Assembly: GCA_046594105.1 (NCBI GenBank)
Contig: JBKJQB010000069.1
Span: 1 to 15,954 of the forward strand
DNA: 15,954 nucleotides
Direction of reading: 5' to 3'
From: JBDSGC01 sp046594105
Lineage (GTDB): Bacteria; Acidobacteriota; Thermoanaerobaculia; Gp7-AA8
Both the position numbers and the translations under genes were made by a program. The notes beneath the pieces are model-generated. The model saw only the letters and a list, made by a program, of their open reading frames with translations. It was not told the origin of the DNA and made no database searches. Below are positions 6,501 through 11,975 of the stretch, one piece after another; the stretch's first letter is position 1, and every line of letters begins with the position of its first letter.

Positions 6501-8150
6501 ATGGAGCTCAACCCGAACCATCCCGGCTGGTACCGTTTCGTTTTCTTCAACGATGCATTCCGCAAGGGAGACTACCGAGCCGCATTGGAGGTCGCCTTGA
6601 AGTTCAACATGCCCAGCTACTTCTTTACGCACGCGGCTCTTGCCGCAGCGTATGGGCAGCTCGGCGAAAAAGCCGCGGGGCGCAATGCCTTGCGAGAGCT
6701 CTGCGCCCAGAAGCCGGACTTCCATCTCGTGGCGCGGGAGGAGCTCGGGAAGTGGCTCGATCCCGATCTCCTCGAGCGCCATCTCGAGGGGCTGCGCAAG
6801 GCTGGACTCGAGATTGCCTCACAGAACAGCGATGTGTCCCCTGCGCTCGAGTCCTCGAAAACTCCGTCCCCGATGTCGGGAGAGGTTCGCGCCGAGGAAG
6901 GTTTCTGGGTGGCCGTCCTGCCGTTCAAGTACAGCGGGGCCAACGCCGAGCTCACGGCTCTGGCCGAGGGGCTGACCGAGGACATCGTTACCGGCCTGTC
7001 GCGATTCTCGTACCTCCGCGTGATCGCACGGAGCTCCACTCTGCGATACGCCAGCGAGTCGGCTGATGTGCGCTCCGCGGGAAAGGAACTCGGCGCCCGA
7101 TATGTGATGGAAGGCAGCCTGCGGCAGGCCGGAACGAAGCTGCGCCTCGCGGTACAACTCGTGGATGCGGTCTCTGGTGCGCATCTCTGGGCTGAGAACT
7201 ACGAGCGCACGTTCAGCGCGGAATCTGTTTTCGAGATACAGGACGAGTTGGTTCCCACGATCGTCTCGACGGTTGCCGATTCGAACGGGATTCTCGCCCG
7301 AAGCATGAGCGAGGCCGTGCGCAGTCGCGATCCCGAGCAGTTGACTCCCTATGAGGCGGTGCTGCGCAGCTTCGGCTACGGGCAGCGGATCACGCCCGAG
7401 GAGCTCACCGCAGCGCGGGGTGCCCTGGAACTGGCGGTGCGGAAGGCGCCGGCTTATGCCGATGTCTGGGCGATGCTTGCGTGGCTTCACCTCCAGGACT
7501 ACGCGCAAGGCTTCGACCTTCAGGCCGATTCGCTGACGAACGGCCTGACAGCAGCCCGGCGCGCCGTTGATCTGGCGCCATCCAATCATCTCGCCTGGCT
7601 CAGTCTGGCCCAGGCGTTCTTCTTTCATAAGGAATTCGCGAGTTTTCGGAATGCCGCGGACAGGGCCGTCGCACTCAACCCGATGGACGGCAACTCCATC
7701 GCCTTTCTAGGTGAATTGCTGAACTATGCGGGCGACTGGGATCGCGGTCTGGCGCTGGCTGGGCGCGCCAAGCAGCTCAATCCCAATTATCCCGGATGGT
7801 ACTGGTATGCCGACTTCTACGATGCGTACCGCCAGGGCGACTACCGAAGTGCGCTCATTGTCGCGCTCAAGGTCAATCTGCCGGGCCAGTGGTTCTCGCA
7901 CGCGGCGACGGCCGCTGCCTTAGGGTCTCTCGGAGAGCTTGATGCGGCCGCCAAAGCCGTACGGGATCTGCTCAGAGTGAGACCGGACTTCGCCGCCACC
8001 GTAAGAAGCGATATTGAGAAGTGGTGGGGGCCGGAGTACGTGGAGTCCATGATCGACGGCTGGCGCAAGGCGGGGCTGGAAATCGCTCCGAATGTGCCGG
8101 AGTCCCCAAAATCTTCCGCATCGATCTCAGGAGCGAATACAAAGGCCTGA
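3516..8150 (+). CDS. Ser/Thr protein kinase fused to three tandem TolB/FlgO-like + TPR modules
   Basis: Predicted 1544-residue signalling protein. Residues about 9-270 form a Hanks-type kinase with every key element: glycine loop GAGGMG, VALK Lys38, catalytic HRD with Asp131, Asn136, DFG at 149-151 and an SPE-type activation-segment end. Then come three repeats beginning near residues 301, 706 and 1129. Each opens with a TolB-N/FlgO-like domain (AVLPF, GLTEDI, ARYVMEG, VQLVD, WAE-YER), as in TPR proteins related to class III adenylate cyclases, followed by TPR-like helices (AxxRAxxLNPxxP). No cyclase domain, signal peptide or transmembrane helix is seen, so a cytoplasmic scaffold is inferred. 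The start is chosen from the kinase fold: CTG 3516 gives the usual (M)IGQRIAHYQI opening; ATT 3510 is another option. Module 1 lacks 16 residues. Kinase identity is firm; substrates are unknown. Confidence 0.9.
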   Translation: MIGQRIAHYQITAAIGAGGMGQVYRATDTRLHRDVALKVLPPEMAASPERIERFQREARAVAALNHPHVVTIYSVEEADGVHFLTMELVDGESLDRLIPASGMEVPRLLKIATALADALAAAHDKGIIHRDLKPANVMITRGETLKVLDFGLAKIAGSSQPLSDEQATEMRTQEGVVMGTMPYMSPEQLHGQALDHRTDIFSLGIILYEMASGERPFRGDSSIALASAILRDTPKPLVERRNDLPEGLIRIITRCLEKGAADRFPSAHDLRGALGGVSRVGGGPTPSATSEGSAAGRADDGFGVAVMPFKFSGARSELEALAAGLTEDIITGFSRFTYLRVRSAGKEMGARYVMEGTLRQAGTKVRLAVQLVDTESGARIWAETYERPYDPDAAFELQDDLVHRVVGTCADQFGVLARSISEAVRGRDPGQLGPYEALMRGFGYHHRLTETEHAAAREALERAVALAPSNADCWAMLSWVTSHEYGHGFNVLPDSLDRALMAARRAVDIAPSSPLAQQALAVVSFFRKERAACLSAAERAIALNPLDTGHEAMFLITFSGDWDRGCALIRRAMDLNPHHPRWYELTLAINEYRLSNYRATVDELAKANAAEILWTNVLLAAAHAQLGENAAARKALRDVLTQNEDFAVSAAELMSRWFDPQLVAHLIEGLRKAGLEVVSNTIVPSLASDSSKTPEAVSGAVRAEEGFWVAVLPFKYSGANAELTALAEGLTEDIVTGLSRFSYLRVIARGSTLHYAQQTRDLRDVGRELGARYVMEGTLRQSGTKLRVAVQLVDAANGAHLWAENYERSFSPESVFEIQDELVPRIVSTVADMHGVLPRSMSEVVRSRAPEQLSPYEAVLRGFGYVADISVEEHAVVRAGLERAVQAAPGNADAIAMLSMLNADEHKQGFNVQPDPLGRALEAARRAVAAAPSNHLAHHALAQALFFRKEFPAFRIAAERAIALNPMDGCTTAFMGILLAYAGDWERGRPLAERAMELNPNHPGWYRFVFFNDAFRKGDYRAALEVALKFNMPSYFFTHAALAAAYGQLGEKAAGRNALRELCAQKPDFHLVAREELGKWLDPDLLERHLEGLRKAGLEIASQNSDVSPALESSKTPSPMSGEVRAEEGFWVAVLPFKYSGANAELTALAEGLTEDIVTGLSRFSYLRVIARSSTLRYASESADVRSAGKELGARYVMEGSLRQAGTKLRLAVQLVDAVSGAHLWAENYERTFSAESVFEIQDELVPTIVSTVADSNGILARSMSEAVRSRDPEQLTPYEAVLRSFGYGQRITPEELTAARGALELAVRKAPAYADVWAMLAWLHLQDYAQGFDLQADSLTNGLTAARRAVDLAPSNHLAWLSLAQAFFFHKEFASFRNAADRAVALNPMDGNSIAFLGELLNYAGDWDRGLALAGRAKQLNPNYPGWYWYADFYDAYRQGDYRSALIVALKVNLPGQWFSHAATAAALGSLGELDAAAKAVRDLLRVRPDFAATVRSDIEKWWGPEYVESMIDGWRKAGLEIAPNVPESPKSSASISGANTKA
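4416..8150 (+). repeat. Three tandem in-gene modules of ~405-423 codons
   Basis: Copies start at GFG/GFW: 4416, 5631 and 6900, giving periods of 1215 and 1269 bp; the last runs to the stop. Modules 2 and 3 are the closest pair, including an unbroken run of 48 identical residues (5619-5762 and 6888-7031). A 35-bp nucleotide identity occurs at 5952-5986 and 7221-7255. Linkers between modules (GLRKAGLEI... SSKTP) are also repeated, and the gene ends in the same linker type, so the third module looks complete. Confidence 0.9.
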
Positions 8151-8390
8151 TTTCCTACACGGGACTGCCGGGATTCGATTCGCTGGGCTTCGACCCGCGA
8201 TTCGCGGCGCGGCAGCGGAGGTTGGACCTGTCACCGGCGTGAGCTACGCTGCGATGAACGCCTCGCGCTCGGAGCGCATCCACAGCTGCGCATTCTGCGC
8301 AAACTCGGTGTTCTGCTTCACGCTCGCGCTTGTTCCGTCGATCATCGTCGGATTGATGGAAGGAGCGGACTCTGTGAACGTCAAGGAGAT
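8151..8390 (+). other. Non-coding or decayed stretch after the kinase gene
   Basis: No intact gene is seen. In the frame ending at 8242 the words DSLGFDPRFAARQRRLDLSP resemble the usual C-terminal tail of kinase-TPR proteins (SDPRF..LLRR-L). This frame differs from that of the kinase gene, so it may be a frameshifted tail or a scrap of another family member. The resemblance is short and uncertain. Confidence 0.3.
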
Positions 8391-8586
8391 ATTGTCGAGG
8401 GTCAGGTCTTCGGTACGCCGGCTTCAGTCTCTTCCCTACGACGTCAGTCCTGACGGGCAACGTATCTTGGCGAATACGATGGCGGATCAGTAGTCCTCAC
8501 CGGCCGTGGTCGTGTCGAACTGGAAGTCGCAGCCGAAGATCCAGGTACTGCCGCATGGGTGGTGGGTGGGTTGCGGCATCAGGTGA
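8391..8586 (+). pseudogene. Frameshifted C-terminal remnant of a kinase/TolB beta-propeller protein
   Basis: The phrase YDVSPDGQRILANT (8437-8478) closely resembles the conserved final blade 'YDVSPDGQRFLVN' of PD40/WD40-like domains in acidobacterial-type Ser/Thr kinases. Just before it, another frame gives VEGQVFGTPASV (8394-8429), which is the expected preceding strand, so a frameshift lies near 8420-8430. After it, a TAG at 8491-8493 interrupts the frame, but translation past the stop gives SSPAVVVSNW, again as expected for the family's tail ('SP--VVLNW'). One frameshift plus one nonsense codon within a recognisable tail indicates a pseudogene fragment. It is not a continuation of the upstream kinase gene, which carries no propeller. 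Confidence 0.6.
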
Positions 8587-8587
8587 G

Positions 8588-8613
8588 CCTTGTCCGACAG
8601 ATGTCCGACAAGG
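8588..8613. repeat. Paired TGTCCGACA direct repeats within a 7-bp inverted repeat
   Basis: TGTCCGACA occurs at 8591-8599 and 8602-8610 with an 11-bp period. CCTTGTC (8588-8594) and GACAAGG (8607-8613) form a perfect inverted repeat around the pair. It matches the left-end site in the TGTCCGA core, the period and the TTGTC/GACAA arms, and it lies 17 bp inside the right direct repeat. Confidence 0.5.
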
Positions 8614-8630
8614 CAATGAATCTAAGCTGG

Positions 8631-8737
8631 TCGCGACGCGCTCAAGGCCGGCGCAGCCGATGGAAACCACTGATTCTTCTATCAGTTGGCGTCGAGGTCA
8701 GGTGCGATTTGGCGGAGGGAGTGGGATTCGAACCCAC
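8631..8737. repeat. Right copy of the tRNA-Ser 3'-end direct repeat
   Basis: Same start (TCGCGACGCGCTCAAGG) and same end (AACCCAC of the T-arm) as the left copy at 2817-2922. Similarity stops abruptly inside the tRNA at the 5' border of the T-arm, the usual crossover region for tRNA-directed integration. Confidence 0.85.
8662..8689 (-). terminator. Terminator-like hairpin downstream of tRNA-Ser
   Basis: On the minus strand CCAACTGAT-AGAAGA-ATCAGTGG forms an 8-bp stem with one bulged A and a 6-nt loop, followed by TTTCC. It lies about 20 bases beyond the tRNA CCA end. The left repeat keeps a weakened version. The T-run is short, so it may be a processing or rho-assisted site. Confidence 0.45.
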
Positions 8738-8799
8738 GGTACCGTTTCCGGTACGGCGGTTTTCAAGACCGCTGCCTTAAACCACTCGGCCACCCCTCC
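8710..8799 (-). tRNA. tRNA-Ser (anticodon UGA), CCA encoded
   Basis: On the minus strand a 90-nt class II cloverleaf is seen. The acceptor is GGAGGGG paired with TCCCTCC (one G-U), the discriminator is G73 and the CCA is encoded. The D-arm region is TGGCCGAGTGGTTTAAGGCA. The anticodon stem GCGGT/ACCGC encloses the loop CTTGAAA, giving anticodon TGA. A long variable arm (TACCGGAAACGGTA) and the T-arm GTGGGTTCGAATCCCAC follow. The long variable arm and G73 fit serine. It decodes UCA, and other UCN codons by wobble. Its 3' end is the boundary of the direct repeat, so the tRNA is intact despite the proposed insertion. Confidence 0.97.
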
Positions 8800-8866
8800 G
8801 GAAGTTCGTGGAACGTGCTCGCGCGGAAAGGAAATTTCGGCCGGCTGGACTGCTCGCGCCGTGAGG

Positions 8867-10030
8867 TTACGACAACAGATTCACGTCGAGGGTGATCTTC
8901 AGCCGCAGCCGACGATGCTGCTTGAGCTCTTCGAGCGTCAGGTTCAGCGGAACCGTAATCTCCTTGACCAGCCCGTCGGATGCTCGCCGCTCGCTACGAA
9001 GCGGAGGAGCCAGCGCCGCCGCCGAAGACCCGAGATCGGGAAGCGAGTTGAGGATTCCCTCGGGCAGGGGGATCTCGATGGAGGCCATAGGGACCTCCGT
9101 GGCCAGGTCGCGTTCGGCCGCAGATCCGAAGCGATCCCCGCTCCTCGATCGACCGCTGCTCCCGAAGTATTGGCCGCTCCCTCCGAACGGGTCATTCGAC
9201 GAAGGGTTGGGAGGGATGGTCGTGACCGACTCGCCTCTTGCGATCAGCTCTGTAGCGATTGTGGGGAGTGTCTCGGTCTCGTCATCAGCATCCTCCAGCA
9301 CGAAGGTGGCTGAGGCAGACTCGGGGGCGGGCATTTCTTCTCCCTCCTCCTCATCCCAAAGCGATTCGCTGGTCCGCGGCTCCGAAGCGACCGTCGCGTT
9401 GAGAATCTGGATCTCGCGATCCAGTGGTTCCGAGCCATCCAGTCCGTATTTCTTGACCAGATGGTTGAGCACCAGCTGGGTGATTCCTTTGAGGGTGTCC
9501 TCAACCCCGATTCCGGTTGTGGCCACCGAGCCGAAGTGAGGGGCGGAAAGCCGATTGATCTCCGCTTCCAGCTGGGGGATGGGCATGGCATTCGGAAGGT
9601 CGCGTTTGTTGTACTGAATGACGATGGGGATCTCGCGAATCCGGATCCCCTGACGCTTGAGGTTGTCTTCCAGGTTCTGCAGCGACTCGTTGTTGGCGTC
9701 GATGGCGAAGTCCTGGCTATCGGCGACGAAAACGATCCCGTCCGCTCCCTTCAGCACCAGCTGGCGGGTGGAGTTGTAATAAACCTGGCCGGGAACGGTG
9801 TAGAGCTGCAGCTTGGTGCGCATGCCGCGGATCTTGCCGAGGTCGAGCGGCAGGAAGTCGAAGAACAGGGTTCGGTCGGTCTTCGTCGCCAGCGAGAGCA
9901 TCTTGCTCTTGTTGTTCGAAGGCAGGGAGTCATACACGAACTGGAGATTGGTCGTCTTTCCGCAGAGGCCCGGACCGTAGTAGACGATCTTGGCGGTGAT
10001 CTCTTTGGTGGCGTAGTTGAAGAGGACCAT
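8867..10030 (-). CDS. MglA-like small Ras-family GTPase with long C-terminal extension
   Basis: Residues 1-195 match the MglA family of polarity/gliding-motility GTPases, which switch between GTP and GDP forms in the cytoplasm under a Roadblock-type partner (MglB). Motifs occur at the standard MglA positions: P-loop GPGLCGKTT at 19-27, TKTDRTLFFDFLP around 49-61, the atypical switch 2 TVPGQ at 78-82 with Gln82, and NKRD at 141-144. Bacterial MglA is about 195 residues; this protein has 387. The extra region is acidic and Ser/Pro/Gly-rich, hence probably disordered, and ends in a hydrophobic/basic segment (ITVPLNLTLEELKQHRRLRL and on) likely to fold or bind a partner. No MglB gene is in the window. 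The start ATG fits the family's N-terminus (NYATKEITAKIVYYG) but has no Shine-Dalgarno; see the promoter candidate just upstream. The tRNA-Ser lies 67 bp downstream on the same strand. Confidence 0.95.
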   Translation of the reverse strand: MVLFNYATKEITAKIVYYGPGLCGKTTNLQFVYDSLPSNNKSKMLSLATKTDRTLFFDFLPLDLGKIRGMRTKLQLYTVPGQVYYNSTRQLVLKGADGIVFVADSQDFAIDANNESLQNLEDNLKRQGIRIREIPIVIQYNKRDLPNAMPIPQLEAEINRLSAPHFGSVATTGIGVEDTLKGITQLVLNHLVKKYGLDGSEPLDREIQILNATVASEPRTSESLWDEEEGEEMPAPESASATFVLEDADDETETLPTIATELIARGESVTTIPPNPSSNDPFGGSGQYFGSSGRSRSGDRFGSAAERDLATEVPMASIEIPLPEGILNSLPDLGSSAAALAPPLRSERRASDGLVKEITVPLNLTLEELKQHRRLRLKITLDVNLLS

Positions 10031-10042
10031 GGGAGGCGGTCG

Positions 10043-10072
10043 AGCTTAATGGCGGGCACCAGCGGAGTCAAA
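10043..10072 (-). promoter_or_regulatory. Possible GTPase promoter giving a near-leaderless mRNA
   Basis: On the minus strand TTGACT (10072-10067) matches the -35 consensus at five of six bases. It is followed after 17 bp by TAAGCT (10048-10043), a poor -10. Transcription would start only about 6 bases before the ATG at 10030, which would explain the absence of a Shine-Dalgarno sequence. The weak -10 keeps this tentative. Confidence 0.25.
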
Positions 10073-10324
10073 CCACCCCACCGGATGATGCAGGAGACTT
10101 TCTGCTGAGAAGGGCGATACGAGCCCGTTGCCTTGTCAGACGTCGGTTTCGCTCCTGGACATGGTGTCGACGATGCCTTCGTCGTCAACCCAACGTCTTC
10201 CTGGCGTCCAGACTCGACTGAGCCGCCTGGCAACGAAAGCCTCATGAATCAACCGGGCTATTGATTGCGCTGTCGATTTTCCGCGGTGCGCCGGGAAGCG
10301 TGCTCCGTTATCATTCCGCGCTTC

Positions 10325-10329
10325 GGAGG
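10325..10329 (+). promoter_or_regulatory. Shine-Dalgarno site of the first amidohydrolase gene
   Basis: GGAGG is five bases before ATG 10335 and the protein from this ATG begins with a good signal peptide, fixing the start of the operon's first gene. Confidence 0.7.
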
Positions 10330-10334
10330 TCCGA

Positions 10335-11975
10335 ATGACGGTCCGTCGTGTGCTCGGGTTTGTCGCAGCCCTCATCGCGTTCCCTGGATACGCCGATCCA
10401 CCCGGTGTCTACGCCATCACCAACGGCACCATCCATCCTGTGAGCGGTCCGGACATCGCGAACGGCCTGGTGATCGTTCGCGACGGTCTGATCGAATCGG
10501 TTGGAGCCAGCGTGGCCATCCCGCCCGATGCTACGGTGATCGACGCGAAGAAGGGCCATGTTTATCCCGGTCTCATCGACGCCCAGACCTCCCTCGGTTT
10601 CACCCTCGCGGCGCCAACTCCGCGGCGAGGTGCGGCACGAGCATCGGCCGCACCGGTCCCCGCCGCGGCACCGCTGGAAACGGGGCCTGCCTTCGATTCC
10701 CTGAGGGAGATGAAGGTCTCTGACGAAGACCTCAGTTCCAGACGGGCGACGGGAGTGACCACGCTCCTGGCCGTCCCATCGAGTGGGATCTTCAACGGGC
10801 AGTCGGTGTTGATGGATCTCGGCGACGGATCGGTGGGATCCAGAACGATCCGGGCTCACGCGACGCAGCAGATCTCGTTCAACCGCCGGCCGGCGTGGAC
10901 CTATCCGGATTCGCTGATGGGCGTCATCTCGTACATTCGTCAGACTCTTCTCGACGCGCAGCATGATTCAGCAGCGCACTTGATCTACGAGAAAAACCCC
11001 GTGGGCTTTCGCCGCCCGGAGGAACGCGCGGATCTTCAAGCGCTCGCTCCCGCGCTTCGTCGGGAAGTTCCCGTCGTCTTTGTGGCGGACACAGAGTTGA
11101 TGATGCGCCGGGCCATGACCATTGCGCGGGAGTTCAATCTGCGCCCCATCCTGTCGGGCGCTCAGCAGGCCTACCGGATGGCCGATGAGCTCAAGTCGTC
11201 AGGAACGCCCGCTCTGGTCTCGGTGAAATGGCCGCTCCCGCCAGCAGGTAAGGACGAGGCGGAGGATCAGCCGCTCCGACTGATCCGCGACCGGCAGCTG
11301 GCGCTCACGACGCCCGCGGTCCTGGCCAGTCGCGGAGTGCTGTTCGCGTTGGTGAGTGCAGGAGCGAAAAGCGCCGATTTCATCCCCGGAGTTCGCAAGG
11401 CCATCGACAACGGGTTATCCGTGGAGAATGCACTGCGGGCCACGACCCTCAGCCCCGCGAGAATCCTGGGAATCGATCGGCAGGTCGGATCGATCGACAA
11501 GGGAAAAATCGCCAACCTGGTGATGACCGACCAGCCCATCTTTTCCAAAGAGGCGCGGGTGACACGAGTTCTGATCGAGGGTCGCGAGGTCCAGCTGCCT
11601 TCGGCCGAAGAGAGCCAGGCCAAAGCGAAACGCGCGGCGGGGGCGCAGCCCGCCGCAGAGACTGCCGGCGAGAAAGGGCCGCTCGATGGAAGCTGGAGCC
11701 TGACCATCAAGACGAATGAGGGGGACGTGAGTATCGTCGCTTCGCTGCACGTCGAAAACGGACAAGTCAGCGGCTCGTACAGCGGCGACCGCGGCTCGGG
11801 CGACATCCGCGGCGGGCGATTCGACGGCACGACGGTGGAGTTCACCATCTCGGCCAGGCTGCAGGCGGAGACGAGCGACTGGGCCTTCCATGGAACCCTC
11901 AATGGCGGCTCGATGACCGGGACGGCATCGGGAACCGGCGGAACCTTTCCGTTCAGCGGGAGCAGATCACGATGA
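10335..11975 (+). CDS. Exported amidohydrolase-fold protein lacking metal ligands, with C-terminal beta domain
   Basis: Residues 1-20 form a signal peptide (cleavage likely after GYA), so the protein is exported. It has the composite N-terminal beta-sandwich of metal-dependent amidohydrolases (ITNGTIHPV, ANGLVIVRDGLI) and the closing strands (RATTLSPARILGI, GSIDKGKIANLVM). The canonical metal motif GLIDxHxH is GLIDAQTS here (residues 79-86), with both His replaced by Gln84 and Ser86. The later His in the family's 'VxVHA' strand is Val (PVVFVADTE). It is thus probably not a standard metallohydrolase. Residues about 440-546 add a Gly/Ser/Thr-rich domain (LDGSWSLTIK, GQVSGSYSGD, GSMTGTASG) that looks like a small beta-barrel. 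Four bases overlap with the next gene (ATGA), indicating translational coupling. Fold assignment is firm; inactivity is inferred. Confidence 0.9.
   Translation: MTVRRVLGFVAALIAFPGYADPPGVYAITNGTIHPVSGPDIANGLVIVRDGLIESVGASVAIPPDATVIDAKKGHVYPGLIDAQTSLGFTLAAPTPRRGAARASAAPVPAAAPLETGPAFDSLREMKVSDEDLSSRRATGVTTLLAVPSSGIFNGQSVLMDLGDGSVGSRTIRAHATQQISFNRRPAWTYPDSLMGVISYIRQTLLDAQHDSAAHLIYEKNPVGFRRPEERADLQALAPALRREVPVVFVADTELMMRRAMTIAREFNLRPILSGAQQAYRMADELKSSGTPALVSVKWPLPPAGKDEAEDQPLRLIRDRQLALTTPAVLASRGVLFALVSAGAKSADFIPGVRKAIDNGLSVENALRATTLSPARILGIDRQVGSIDKGKIANLVMTDQPIFSKEARVTRVLIEGREVQLPSAEESQAKAKRAAGAQPAAETAGEKGPLDGSWSLTIKTNEGDVSIVASLHVENGQVSGSYSGDRGSGDIRGGRFDGTTVEFTISARLQAETSDWAFHGTLNGGSMTGTASGTGGTFPFSGSRSR

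Larger units (their letters stand above)
2817..8737. mobile_element. Putative tRNA-Ser-associated insertion (islet) bounded by ~106-bp direct repeats
   Basis: The segment is delimited by imperfect direct repeats (2817-2922 and 8631-8737), each ending in a tRNA 3' end. The right copy belongs to an intact tRNA-Ser gene; the left copy is an orphan. A complete tRNA at one end and a duplicated 3' tail at the other is the classical signature of a site-specific integrated element. Cargo is one kinase/TPR gene plus degraded propeller fragments. No integrase or excisionase is recognisable, and the repeats have diverged by about 15%, so the element, if real, is old and immobile. A tandem duplication of the tRNA region followed by decay of one copy is the main alternative. 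Confidence 0.45.
10031..10334. other. Divergent intergenic region between the GTPase and the amidohydrolase operon
   Basis: About 300 bp separates two divergent genes and should hold promoters for both. I see no convincing gene, tRNA or riboswitch fold. Open frames across it have no ribosome-binding site and no recognisable motif. A possible GTPase promoter lies at the left side. For the operon only a weak -10-like TATCAT at 10309-10314 without a matching -35 is visible. Confidence 0.45.

Noticed and set aside
4374..6782. 802-codon open frame on the minus strand, antisense to the kinase gene
   Set aside because: It mirrors the GC-rich codon usage of the sense gene, follows the module repeats of the opposite strand, has no ribosome-binding site and no recognisable motif. 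The sense strand has unmistakable kinase and TPR sequence.
4416..8150. Long periodic repeats considered as a possible assembly duplication
   Set aside because: Modules 2 and 3 differ at many synonymous and non-synonymous sites and module 1 differs further, so these are genuine diverged copies, not a duplicated contig segment. They are also far too long for a CRISPR-like array.
8816..8860. TGCTCGCGC repeated at 8816 and 8851 between the tRNA and the GTPase gene
   Set aside because: Only nine bases shared in GC-rich sequence, with no further symmetry; likely chance.
9461..10108. Plus-strand open frame of 215 codons opposite the GTPase
   Set aside because: Antisense to the best-conserved MglA motifs, with no start signal and low-complexity composition.
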